From positions 1 through 53,120 of the forward strand of contig JAICXC010000019.1 in NCBI GenBank assembly GCA_025980665.1: a stretch of DNA of 53,120 nucleotides, in the 5' to 3' direction. The notes under the pieces were generated by a model. It was given only the letters and a program-made list of their open reading frames with translations. It had not been told where the DNA came from and ran no database searches. The position numbers and the translations under genes were made by a program. Below, one piece after another: positions 24,880-33,418 of this stretch (the stretch's first letter is position 1; every line of letters starts with the position of its first letter). The stretch comes from Bryobacteraceae bacterium (lineage in GTDB: Bacteria > Acidobacteriota > Terriglobia > Bryobacterales > Bryobacteraceae).

Positions 24880-26258
24880 CGCGTACGATCTTCGTCGCGC
24901 TCCTGGTTCCGCTGGCGATGCACGCACAGATCGCGCTGTTCACGGTCAACAATGGCGCTGAAGTGCCGATTGGCTCGGTGCTCGACATGGGCAAGGTCGC
25001 GGCGGGCGATACGGCGAGTGTGCGCATCCGCGTGCGGAATATCGGAACTCAAACGGCCAGCATCACTTATTTTTTCGCGGACGGAGTGGGATACACGATC
25101 GACCGTCCGTCGCTGCCGTTTACGATCGCCCCTGGAAGCGTGCAAGATTCGCTGTTGAGTTTCAGCCAAACCACGGTGGCCCCGCTTTACCCCGCCAACC
25201 TGCGTGTGGACAGCGACATCAACAGCGTCAGCGCGATTATCATCGCGAACGTAGTCCTAGGCCCCGCGTTGACAGTTTTTCCGGTATGCACGGGATCCAA
25301 CGGCCCTCCGGCTTCTATCGATTTTGGGTCCGTGCAGGCAGGTCAAGCACGACTGTGCAACTTCTCGCTGCAGAACCCGAGCGCGCAGACCATGACCATC
25401 GCGACTTTCAAAGTTACCGGCACAGGCTTTCAAATATCGGCAGGACCGCAAGCGCCATTCACGATCCCGGCCGGCGGCGCGATCACATTCGTAGTGAATT
25501 TCATACCGGGCGCGGCGGGCATGTATACCGGCTCGCTGGCCATCGAAACTCGTACCTACGCATTGAAAGGTACAGCGTTCAACACCCTACTCCCAACGCC
25601 TCTGCTCGAATTCGACGCGGGCGCGATCCAGAGCGGGCAACAACGGCGCCTGACCATGCGCCTTCCCACCGCAGCCTCCTCCTCCGCATCGGGAAACGTC
25701 AATTTGGCGTTCGCGCCGGATACGACGCTGGTGACCGACGACCCCGCGGCTGTCTTTCTAGCCACCGGAACGCGCTCACTGCCGTTTTCCGTTACGCAGG
25801 GCAGCACGTTAATCTCAATCGGCGGGCAGACGTCGGCCATGTTCCAGACGGGAACTACCTCCGGCCGCATCCGCTTCACTCTTGCAGGAGTGGCGACTGT
25901 GGGGGACGCCACCACAGTGCTAACAATCCCGGCGTCCACGATTTCCATTGACTCCTCGATCGCCACGCGGCGGACAGGGGATTTAGATATACAAGTAACC
26001 GGGTTCGACAACACTTACTCGGCAGGAGTGATGACGTTTACGTTCTCCGATATTTCAGGCCAACCGCTTTCCGCGGGCGCAATTCACGCTGATTTCACGA
26101 CGGATTTTCGAACGTTTTTTACGAAGACGCAAGCCGGCAGCGCGTTCCAAATCCGAGTGAGCTTTCCGGTTACGGGCGACACATCGGGCATCGGCAGCGT
26201 GGATGTGCAACTCAGCAATTCGGCGGGAATTAAATCCCAGCATTTGGTTTTTCAATAG
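24876..26258 (+). CDS. Secreted choice-of-anchor-D / ASH-type protein
   Basis: The protein has 460 residues from GTG 24876 (GTGA overlap with the preceding stop). The signal peptide is 1-18. Two Ig-like ASH/choice-of-anchor-D modules follow (about 33-130 with GKVAAGDTASVRIRVRNIGTQTASI and about 145-240 with IDFGSVQAGQARLCNFSLQNPS). Then comes a C-terminal region (240-460) rich in Thr, Ser and Gly with strand patterns. ASH domains serve as scaffolds in filament- or surface-associated proteins. The three overlapping secreted genes 23558-26258 look like one surface assembly, an inference from coupling alone. Confidence 0.8.
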   Translation: MTRTIFVALLVPLAMHAQIALFTVNNGAEVPIGSVLDMGKVAAGDTASVRIRVRNIGTQTASITYFFADGVGYTIDRPSLPFTIAPGSVQDSLLSFSQTTVAPLYPANLRVDSDINSVSAIIIANVVLGPALTVFPVCTGSNGPPASIDFGSVQAGQARLCNFSLQNPSAQTMTIATFKVTGTGFQISAGPQAPFTIPAGGAITFVVNFIPGAAGMYTGSLAIETRTYALKGTAFNTLLPTPLLEFDAGAIQSGQQRRLTMRLPTAASSSASGNVNLAFAPDTTLVTDDPAAVFLATGTRSLPFSVTQGSTLISIGGQTSAMFQTGTTSGRIRFTLAGVATVGDATTVLTIPASTISIDSSIATRRTGDLDIQVTGFDNTYSAGVMTFTFSDISGQPLSAGAIHADFTTDFRTFFTKTQAGSAFQIRVSFPVTGDTSGIGSVDVQLSNSAGIKSQHLVFQ

Positions 26259-26267
26259 ACTCAAAGG

Positions 26268-27053
26268 GTGACCACGCGCGTTGCGCTCTCGATTGCCGGT
26301 TCGGATCCCAGCGGGGGCGCGGGCCTGCAAGCCGATCTCAAGACCTTTCATCGCCTGGGCGTGTACGGTGAAGCCGTCGTTACGCTAATTACCGTCCAGA
26401 ATACGCGAGGAGTGACGCGGGTTGAGGTGATGGCGCCGGATCTGGTTCTGGAGCAGATTCACGCCGTCTGCTGCGACATTCCTCCGCACGCCGCCAAGAT
26501 CGGAGCGCTGGGAAATAGTGCCGTGGTTGAGGCTATAGCCGCCGCGGCGGCGCAAAGCTTTACGTTTCCGCTGGTGATCGATCCGGTGATGATCAGCAAG
26601 CACGGCGCGGCGTTAATGGACGAGGAGGCTCAGCGTGCTCTGGCGACACAACTCATCCCCAGGGCATTTCTGCTGACACCGAATCTGGAAGAGGCTGCCG
26701 TTCTGGCGGGATTCCCGGTGACCGATATCGCGTCCATGCGGAAGGCGGCTGAAAAGCTCGTATCGCTGGGAGCGAAGAACGTCCTGGTAAAGGGCGGGCA
26801 CTTGGATGCCGAAGAGGCCGTGGACGTGCTGTTCGAACCAGAGCACGGCTTCCGTGAGTTTTCGAGCCCGCGTATCGCGACCCGGCACACCCATGGGACA
26901 GGATGCACCTACTCCGCCGCCATCACCGCCGAATTGGCCAAGGGTTCCACGCTGCGTGAGGCCATCGGCAGTGCGAAGAAATTCATCACCGAGGCGATCC
27001 GCACGGCGCCGGCGTTAGGATCCGGCACTGGACCCCTGAATCACCACGCGTGA
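26268..27053 (+). CDS. thiD: Hydroxymethylpyrimidine / phosphomethylpyrimidine kinase
   Basis: The protein has 261 residues from GTG 26268. It has the ThiD ribokinase fold: ALSIAGSDPSGGAGLQADLKTFHRLGVYGEAVVTLITVQNT at the N-terminus, VIDPVMISKHG, LLTPNLEEAAVLAG, and the ATP/anion hole HTHGTGCTYSAAITAELAKG with the catalytic residue near the second Gly. It makes HMP-PP for thiamine. No other thi genes are adjacent. The start is nine bases past the secreted-protein stop and may share its transcript. A tandem duplication lies on its stop. Confidence 0.95.
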   Translation: MTTRVALSIAGSDPSGGAGLQADLKTFHRLGVYGEAVVTLITVQNTRGVTRVEVMAPDLVLEQIHAVCCDIPPHAAKIGALGNSAVVEAIAAAAAQSFTFPLVIDPVMISKHGAALMDEEAQRALATQLIPRAFLLTPNLEEAAVLAGFPVTDIASMRKAAEKLVSLGAKNVLVKGGHLDAEEAVDVLFEPEHGFREFSSPRIATRHTHGTGCTYSAAITAELAKGSTLREAIGSAKKFITEAIRTAPALGSGTGPLNHHA

Positions 27054-27064
27054 ATCATCACGCT
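27037..27064 (+). repeat. 14-base tandem duplication at the thiD stop codon
   Basis: TGAATCACCACGCG (27037-27050) is followed directly by TGAATCATCACGCT (27051-27064). The second copy begins with the TGA stop of thiD. The copies match at 12 of 14 positions. Confidence 0.8.
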
Positions 27065-27102
27065 TGAGAGTACGGCGCCGCTCAAGACACTCTCCTACAG
27101 TA

Positions 27103-28884
27103 ATGGTGTTTTCCCAAGTCGACCGCGTTGTCCTAGCGATTCTCGCGCCCCTAGCCACAGCAATCCTAATCAGCGGCCTGGACGACCTGGTGGTGGATTT
27201 GGCGTGGGGTTGGACTTGGCTCAAGTCCGCGCTCCGCCCTGCCGCCAGCGTGTTCCCGCCCGGACCGCGCCAGTTGGAAAACGCCCCACAGCAACGGATC
27301 GCCATCTTTGTGCCTTTGTGGCATGAGCACCAGGTGGCCGGGAGGATGCTCGAACACAACCTCGCGGCAATTCGTTACCCCGATTATCATTTCTTCGCCG
27401 GCTGCTATCCCAATGACGTCGAAACGCAGCAAGCGGTGCAGGCGGTGGCGGAGCGGTTTCCGCACGTGCATCTGGCGCTATGCCCGCATCCCGGCCCGAC
27501 TTCCAAAGCCGACTGCTTGAACTGGATCTATCAGCACCTGCTGCTGCTCGAAGAACGCAGCGGCGAGGTTTTCGACATTGTGGTGATCCACGATGCCGAG
27601 GATCTGGTCCATCCGGAAGAGTTGCGCTGGATCAACTACTATGCCGCCCGCTACGACTTCGTGCAGACGCCGGTGCTGGCGCTGGCGACTCCGCTCCGCA
27701 AGCTGACGCACGGTGTCTATTGCGACGAGTTCGCGGAGAATCATTCGCGGGATATGATGGTTCGCGCAGTATTGGGCGGTTTTGTGCCGAGCTGTGGCGT
27801 CGGCACGGGCTATCGCCGCGATGCGCTGGAGCGGCTGGCGCGCGCATCGTCCAATCGTTTGTTCGAGCCGGAGGCGCTTACCGAAGATTACGAAAACGGA
27901 TTGCGGCTGTTTCGCTTGGGATGTTCGCAGGCGTTTGTGCCCATTTCCAAAAGCTCGAGCGGGGGACGAGACTTCGTGGTGACGCGCGAGTTCTTCCCGG
28001 CCAGCTGGAATGCGGCGCTGCGGCAGCGTACGCGCTGGGTCACGGGTATTGCGCTGCAAGGCTGGCAGCGGTTTGGCTGGTCGGGGAAACCGGGGGAAGT
28101 GTATTGGCTATGGCGGGATCGTAAAGGGTTGATCGCGAATCCGCTGAGCCTGGCGGCAAATCTCGTGTTCGTATACGGAGCAGCTACGGCCATGTGGATG
28201 CGCGTAACACCGTGGCAGGCCCGCCTGGCAATGGCCACGCTCGCGTTGCAGATCATCCGCACCGGCCTCCGTATGCTGTGCGTCGGCCGCATCTATGGTT
28301 GGGTGTTTGCGCTGGGTGTTCCGGTGCGTGCGGTGTACGCGAATATGTTAAATACCGCCGCGACAGTTCAGGCCGTTGCACGATATACCTGGGCTCGCGT
28401 GCGCGGGCAACCGCTCAAATGGCTCAAGACCGAACACGCTTATCCGGTGCGCGCGGCGCTGCTCGCGCAAAAGCGCAAGCTGGGCGAGATCCTGGTGAGT
28501 ACCGGCGCAGTGCCGGCAGCGGAGTTGGCGTCGGCTCTCGCCGAACGAACGCCAGGAATGCGACTGGGCGAGTATTTGGTTGATTCGGGCAGGCTGCCGA
28601 TAGAGGAACTATATCAGGCGCTGAGCTTTCAGCAGGGCCTTCCGCTGGCGCGGATCGAACCGGAGTCCGTACCATGGCCGGTAGCGCATGCGTTGCCGGA
28701 ACACGCTGTCCGCCAGTGGCAAGTGCTTCCCTTCCGCGTCGCAGAGCAGAATCTATTTGTGGTCTCTCCCGAGGCTCCTGGGCCTGAAATGACACGGGCG
28801 CTCAAAGCTTTCACGTCGCTCGAAATCCGTTTCCATCTGGTGACGCCGGCGGAATTTGAGCGACTTTCCAAAGCGTTAATCTGA
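27103..28884 (+). CDS. NfrB-like glycosyltransferase with C-terminal GspE N-domain
   Basis: The protein has 593 residues from ATG 27103. A membrane helix is at the N-terminus. A cytoplasmic GT2 catalytic region follows (about 60-330: IAIFVPLWHEHQVAGRMLE, DIVVIHDAEDLVHPEELRW, TEDYENGLRLFRLG and the processivity signature RQRTRWVTG), then two or three membrane helices (350-440), then from about 450 a type II secretion GspE N-terminal domain (KLGEILVSTGAVPAAELASAL, MRLGEYLVDSGRLPIEELYQALSFQ). This architecture matches NfrB, where the GspE-N domain binds c-di-GMP in E. coli and the enzyme makes a surface polysaccharide used by phage N4. The outer-membrane partner NfrA is not here. Confidence 0.87.
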   Translation: MVFSQVDRVVLAILAPLATAILISGLDDLVVDLAWGWTWLKSALRPAASVFPPGPRQLENAPQQRIAIFVPLWHEHQVAGRMLEHNLAAIRYPDYHFFAGCYPNDVETQQAVQAVAERFPHVHLALCPHPGPTSKADCLNWIYQHLLLLEERSGEVFDIVVIHDAEDLVHPEELRWINYYAARYDFVQTPVLALATPLRKLTHGVYCDEFAENHSRDMMVRAVLGGFVPSCGVGTGYRRDALERLARASSNRLFEPEALTEDYENGLRLFRLGCSQAFVPISKSSSGGRDFVVTREFFPASWNAALRQRTRWVTGIALQGWQRFGWSGKPGEVYWLWRDRKGLIANPLSLAANLVFVYGAATAMWMRVTPWQARLAMATLALQIIRTGLRMLCVGRIYGWVFALGVPVRAVYANMLNTAATVQAVARYTWARVRGQPLKWLKTEHAYPVRAALLAQKRKLGEILVSTGAVPAAELASALAERTPGMRLGEYLVDSGRLPIEELYQALSFQQGLPLARIEPESVPWPVAHALPEHAVRQWQVLPFRVAEQNLFVVSPEAPGPEMTRALKAFTSLEIRFHLVTPAEFERLSKALI

Positions 28885-28887
28885 ATC

Positions 28888-30294
28888 ATGGGTCGATTTG
28901 TACGCATTACGGTCGCGATAATACTGTGTTGCATCGCGATTCCGTCTCAGGAGCGGCCCGCGGGGCGGCCCATCGACCTGATCTGGAGCGCCCGCTACGT
29001 GGTCACCGAGGACGCACAACGTCGCGTGATCGAAAACGGCGCGGTGGCCGTTCTGGGCGATCGCATTGTGGATGTCGGATCGCGAGCCGAAATCGACGCG
29101 AAATATTTCGCCACCAACCGCATGGATCAACCTAACGCGATCCTTGCACCGGGCCTGATCAACACTCATACCCATGCGGCGATGTCGCTATTCCGCGGCG
29201 TGGCGGACGATTTGAAGCTGCAGGACTGGCTCGAAAAATACATTTTCCCGGCGGAAGCCAGGAACGTGGACCGCGAGTTCGTGCGCTGGGGAACGCGGCT
29301 GGGCCTGCTCGAAATGGCGCTTTCCGGCACGACTACGTTCGCCGACATGTACTACTTCGAGGAGACGGTGGCCGAGGAGACCAAGAAGGCGGGCATGCGA
29401 GGCGTGCTGGGAGAGACCGTGATCGGCTTCCCTGCCCCGGATTACAAGACTCCCGAAGCGGCGCTAGCAGGAGCGGAAACTTTCATCAAAGCGTACGCCG
29501 ACGATGCGCTAATCGTGCCGGCCGTCGCGCCGCACGCCATTTACACGACATCGGACGAGACGCTGCAAGCCGCGCGAACGCTGGCGGATCGTTATGGCAA
29601 GCCGTTGATCATCCATCTGGCGGAGACCAAGACGGAGTTCGACGAATCGATGCAAAAGCGCAAAAAGTCGCCTACGAAGGCGCTGGCCGATTTGGGTGTG
29701 CTGCAAGGCTGGACGCTAGTCGCGCACGCGGTTTGGCTCGACGCCGCGGACTTCGGCCTCCTGCGCGCGGCCGGAACCGGGATCTCGCACTGCCCGTCGA
29801 GCAACATGAAGCTCGCGAGCGGCGTAGCGCCCGTGCTCAAGATGCTGCAAGCCGGCATTCCAGTAGGCTTAGGGACCGACGGAGTAGCAGGATCCAATAA
29901 TGACGTGGACCTGTTGGAAGAGACGGATCTCGCGGCCAAGTTGCAAAAGGTCACGTCCGGCGATCCGACAGCGCTGCCCGCCGATCAGGCCTTTGCGATG
30001 GCGACGATTCTCGGCGCACAGGCTCTAAGAATGAGCGATCAAATAGGTTCGCTGGAAGCTGGGAAGCGGGCGGACATCATCAGCATAAGGCTAGACGCGC
30101 CCAACGCAGCGCCGCTGTACAACGTGTATTCGCAACTGGTTTATTCGCTCAAGGCGTCGGACGTGGGGGACGTGATGGTGAACGGGCGCCTCATCGTGAG
30201 GAACCGGCATATGCTGACCGTCGACGACAAGGCGGTGTTGGCGAAGGCGGAAGAGTATCGGGCGAAGGTTTCAAAATCGCTGGCTCGGGATTAA
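28888..30294 (+). CDS. Amidohydrolase of the MTA/SAH-deaminase type with an apparent signal peptide
   Basis: The protein has 468 residues, starting three bases after the NfrB-like gene. The metal site is visible: HTHAAMSLFRG (H94, H96), VAPHAIYTTSDETL, IIHLAETKTE, LGTDGVAGSNND. These match 5-methylthioadenosine/S-adenosylhomocysteine deaminases and related chlorohydrolases. Residues 6-18 form a hydrophobic segment after MGRFVR, before the barrel begins at about 30. No later start is available before that strand. A signal peptide is unusual, because the known enzymes are cytosolic. Substrate assignment is by resemblance only. Its TAA overlaps the convergent hydantoinase stop in a TTAA palindrome. 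Confidence 0.85.
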   Translation: MGRFVRITVAIILCCIAIPSQERPAGRPIDLIWSARYVVTEDAQRRVIENGAVAVLGDRIVDVGSRAEIDAKYFATNRMDQPNAILAPGLINTHTHAAMSLFRGVADDLKLQDWLEKYIFPAEARNVDREFVRWGTRLGLLEMALSGTTTFADMYYFEETVAEETKKAGMRGVLGETVIGFPAPDYKTPEAALAGAETFIKAYADDALIVPAVAPHAIYTTSDETLQAARTLADRYGKPLIIHLAETKTEFDESMQKRKKSPTKALADLGVLQGWTLVAHAVWLDAADFGLLRAAGTGISHCPSSNMKLASGVAPVLKMLQAGIPVGLGTDGVAGSNNDVDLLEETDLAAKLQKVTSGDPTALPADQAFAMATILGAQALRMSDQIGSLEAGKRADIISIRLDAPNAAPLYNVYSQLVYSLKASDVGDVMVNGRLIVRNRHMLTVDDKAVLAKAEEYRAKVSKSLARD

Positions 30295-31841
30295 CGTGGT
30301 TTTCCCCAACCGCCGCCGCCGGGGGTTTCGATTCGCAAGACATCGCCTGTGCGGGCCTCGAAGCGCGTTTTCGCCGGCAGTTTCTGAGGTCGTCCCGAGC
30401 GCACAAGAGTGTTGCGTCCCGGCTTGCCGGATCCGCCGCCAGCGAGTCCCCAGGGACCACGCTCCCGACGGTCGGAAAGCAGCGTGACCTCCGCCGGAAC
30501 AAGAAATTCGAATTCACGCACAATGCCGTCGCCGCCGCGATGTGCGCCTGCTCCGCCCGATCCGCGCCGCACGCGATAGCCGGCGATGCGCAATGGAAAC
30601 TGATGCTCGAAGGCTTCGATAGGCGTGTTCCAACTGTTGGTCATGTGAGTGTGGATCGCGCTGGAACCGTCGGCATGCGCGGAGGCTCCCATGCCTCCGG
30701 CGATGGTTTCGTAGTAAGCAAAACCGCGTCCACCGAAACTCAGATTGTTCATGGTGCCGCTGCTCGCGGCGGGAATCCGGTCCGGAGCCGCGTTCGCCAG
30801 CGCGCCCAGCAAAACATCCGTGATGCGCTGCGAGGTTTCGACATTACCCGCTGCCATCGCGGCGGGAGGTAGCGCGTTAACCACCGACCCCTCGGGAGCG
30901 ATGACGCGAATGGGCCGCAGAATGCCCGCGGTGAACGGGACATCGTCCTCAATCAGGCAGCGGAACACGTACATTGTGGCGGCCAGAGTCACGGCGAAGT
31001 TTGCGTTGACGGATCCCTGGACCTGTGGCGCGGAACCAGTGAAATCGACAACCGCGCGGCCCTTGGCGATGGTGACGGCGACGCGAATTCGCACCGGCTC
31101 GGCGGTAATGCCGTCGTTATCCAGGAAATCCTCAAAACGATACGCGCCGTCCGGAAGCTTGCGAATCGCGGCCTGCATCATGCGTGCGCTATAGTCCTGG
31201 ATTTCGCGCATGTTGCGAACGACGCGTGCTTCTCCCTGCTTGGCAACCAATTCCCGCAGCCGCGTTTCGCCGCGATGGATGGCCGCGAGCTGCGCCATAA
31301 GATCGCCTTCACGCTCCACGGGAGTGCGGACATTCGCTAGCAGAAGATCGAAGAGAGCGCGGTCGATCTTGCCCCGCCGGCGAATCAGCACAGGAGGAAT
31401 ACGAATGCCTTCCTGAAAGATCTCGCGCGCCAGAGGCATGGATCCGGGACTCATCCCGCCCACATCCGCATGATGCGCGCGATTGGCGATATAGAACGCA
31501 GGACGCCGCCCGCGAGTGAAGACGGGGGCGACCGCGGTAATGTCGGGCAAATGCGTCCCGCCGCGAAATGGATCGTTAACCAGGGCCACATCGCCCGGCT
31601 GCAGATCGAACGCGTCCATGGCGGCGCGCACCGAAAGGGGCATAGCTCCGAGGTGCACGGGCATGTGATCGCCCATGGCAACGGCCTCGCCGCGCGCGTC
31701 GTAGACGGCGCAGGAATAGTCGCGGCGTTCCTTGATATTGGCCGAATAGGACGTCTTGCGCAGCACCACGCCCATTTCCTCGGCGATTGAAACGAGCAAG
31801 TGCCGGAATAGCTCCAGCTCGATCCCGCTCGCCTGGGTCAC
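30291..31841 (-). CDS. Hydantoinase B / oxoprolinase family protein
   Basis: The protein has 516 residues from GTG 31841, chosen for GGAG seven bases upstream and GTGA overlap with the preceding stop. In-frame GTG 31847 is an alternative. It opens IELELFRHLLVSIAEEMG, with DHMPVHLGAMP, NDPFRGGTHLPD and NRAHHADVGG of HyuB-type subunits, and ends in the Gly-rich TPGGGGWG. HyuB normally works with HyuA to open hydantoin or oxoproline rings with ATP. No hyuA is adjacent. It is preceded by the BNR protein in the same unit. Confidence 0.92.
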   Translation of the reverse strand: MTQASGIELELFRHLLVSIAEEMGVVLRKTSYSANIKERRDYSCAVYDARGEAVAMGDHMPVHLGAMPLSVRAAMDAFDLQPGDVALVNDPFRGGTHLPDITAVAPVFTRGRRPAFYIANRAHHADVGGMSPGSMPLAREIFQEGIRIPPVLIRRRGKIDRALFDLLLANVRTPVEREGDLMAQLAAIHRGETRLRELVAKQGEARVVRNMREIQDYSARMMQAAIRKLPDGAYRFEDFLDNDGITAEPVRIRVAVTIAKGRAVVDFTGSAPQVQGSVNANFAVTLAATMYVFRCLIEDDVPFTAGILRPIRVIAPEGSVVNALPPAAMAAGNVETSQRITDVLLGALANAAPDRIPAASSGTMNNLSFGGRGFAYYETIAGGMGASAHADGSSAIHTHMTNSWNTPIEAFEHQFPLRIAGYRVRRGSGGAGAHRGGDGIVREFEFLVPAEVTLLSDRRERGPWGLAGGGSGKPGRNTLVRSGRPQKLPAKTRFEARTGDVLRIETPGGGGWGKPR

Positions 31842-32602
31842 TTGCACACTCCGGCACGGACAGGGAAGCTCGCGACTACGTCCCACGATCCTCGTGCATT
31901 GCGGCGTTCGATGCGATTGGTCTTGCTCGCGGCGTCCGTTCGCACTCGCCAAGTCGCGCTATCCTTGGCGGGAGCTTTCGCCAGCTTGGGATTTTTGGGT
32001 GCGGCTTCCGCGATGGTCCATGAGTCACCGCCGTTGGTGGTTTCGTAGATTTCGAACACCGACGCGGGGCCTTCGGACCGCTCGAAAATCAGCTGGCCGG
32101 ACTTTGCCGAATCGAACCAGAACTGCTGGATGGAACCGTAGTGCGTTTCGTTGAACAGCGGCCTCCTGCGCCAGGTTTTCCCGCCATCGGTAGTCGTCAG
32201 GAAGAACGGATCGCGCGCCAGGGGCTCCTCAACTACGCCGCTAGCCCAGCCATGCTGGAAATCGGGAAACTGAACCTGGTCCAGAGCGGCGCCTTCGATG
32301 CGCGGATTCGGCTCAGTCCAGGTTTTGCCGCCATCCCCGCTCACCAAAAGAACACCGTAGAGCGTGGTCGTCACCGTATGCAGATTTCCCGCGGCGAAGA
32401 TGGTGGAGCCCACGCCTTCCGCCGACGCCAGTTCCAAAAACACATCGCACGGCTCGTCTTCGGAACACGTTAACCCGAATCGGTCGACATCGGCGGCCGG
32501 ACAGGCATAGTCGATACGCGTCGTATCCTGGGCGCCCAATTTAACTGTAAGAACCAGCAGCGGGAATAGCAGCAGCGATAGCCGGGGGCGCACGGCCACC
32601 AT
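31838..32602 (-). CDS. Secreted BNR / Asp-box repeat protein
   Basis: The protein has 254 residues from ATG 32602. The signal peptide is 1-24 (PLLVLTVKLGAQ). Three Asp-box motifs are visible: SGDGGKTW, TTDGGKTW and TTNGGDSW, each in a beta-propeller-like blade. Four cysteines (DYACPAAD, LTCSEDEPC) lie near the N-terminus, and one is next to the end. Similar proteins include Ycf48-like and VPS10-like propellers and sialidases, but no catalytic set is seen. Coupled to the hydantoinase gene by overlap, though a functional link is doubtful. Confidence 0.85.
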   Translation of the reverse strand: MVAVRPRLSLLLFPLLVLTVKLGAQDTTRIDYACPAADVDRFGLTCSEDEPCDVFLELASAEGVGSTIFAAGNLHTVTTTLYGVLLVSGDGGKTWTEPNPRIEGAALDQVQFPDFQHGWASGVVEEPLARDPFFLTTTDGGKTWRRRPLFNETHYGSIQQFWFDSAKSGQLIFERSEGPASVFEIYETTNGGDSWTIAEAAPKNPKLAKAPAKDSATWRVRTDAASKTNRIERRNARGSWDVVASFPVRAGVCK

Positions 32603-32621
32603 TGTATCCGCCGGACGGGGC

Positions 32622-32627
32622 TACAAT
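32622..32627 (+). promoter_or_regulatory. Putative -10 box (TACAAT) close to GTG 32635
   Basis: TACAAT ends seven bases before GTG 32635 in an AT-rich stretch of an otherwise GC-rich region. No ribosome site is present between them, so a leaderless transcript is likely. Confidence 0.45.
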
Positions 32628-32634
32628 AAATTTA

Positions 32635-33414
32635 GTGTCGATGCCGATCATCGCCGCGGGCCTGGCCGAATTGCGCCACGGCCGCTTTTCCTTCTATCCA
32701 GCCATAGTCGGCGTACAGCACAACGAGTGGATCCTGCGACGAGCATCCTGGACAGAGATCCTGGTCGCCAACGCGAAAACTTCGGAAGAAATCTGTATTC
32801 CGCGCCGCTTTGTAGGCGAGGTCTCCTCTATTGAAGCGCCCTATCGGATTGTCGGGCTAGTGAAGGAGCTCGAGTATCGGGAAGGCGTGGTCTTCCCGCA
32901 TCACCGCAGCGTAATCGAAATGCCGCGGGCGGTGAATGATTTCAGCCGAGCGAGCCTACGGCCGACACCTTATCAAGGGTCGGCGGGAGTGGTCGCTATT
33001 CGGGCCGAACTGGATAGCGATTCGCGAGTCTGGCGGGTGTTGCGGGGATCGGTGGCGGCCGGATTTCTGGTATGCCTGGCGGTGATCTTCGTGGTTCGGG
33101 ACGCGCACCTGGGGACCGGTTTCGGCTGGACCTCTACGCCGTCGCGCGTGCCCAATCTAAATGCCGGCGACGATTATGACTCGGTGTTGAAGAAGATGGG
33201 AAGTCCCGCCAGCGACCAGTGGCTCGACTCGCGAAGCGGAACCGGTGGCTACCGGCGAATGTGGTATCCGCGCAGAGGTGTGACGGTCGTCTTAGCCGGT
33301 GCGAGCCGCAACCGCGCACGCTATGCGGGCACGCTGGACCGCGACGACAAGATTATCCAGTCGGTGGATGCTGGTCTGGCTAACGAGCTCTATTCCGCGC
33401 CGGTGATCGAATAA
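32635..33414 (+). CDS. Single-pass membrane protein of unknown function
   Basis: The protein has 259 residues from GTG 32635 (ATG 32641 is an alternative). The N-terminal half (about 1-140) looks like a soluble alpha/beta domain (FYPAIVGVQHNEWILRRASW, ICIPRRFVGEVSSIEAPYRIVGLVKELEY) of unknown type. A membrane helix (about 146-162, RGSVAAGFLVCLAVIFVV) follows, then a C-terminal domain (DDYDSVLKKMGSPASDQW, MWYPRRGVTVVLAGA) that resembles BamE/SmpA-like lipoprotein folds by its strand-loop pattern. That comparison is a guess. It is monocistronic, convergent with the MFS gene at a four-base gap. Confidence 0.75.
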   Translation: MSMPIIAAGLAELRHGRFSFYPAIVGVQHNEWILRRASWTEILVANAKTSEEICIPRRFVGEVSSIEAPYRIVGLVKELEYREGVVFPHHRSVIEMPRAVNDFSRASLRPTPYQGSAGVVAIRAELDSDSRVWRVLRGSVAAGFLVCLAVIFVVRDAHLGTGFGWTSTPSRVPNLNAGDDYDSVLKKMGSPASDQWLDSRSGTGGYRRMWYPRRGVTVVLAGASRNRARYAGTLDRDDKIIQSVDAGLANELYSAPVIE

Positions 33415-33418
33415 GGCG

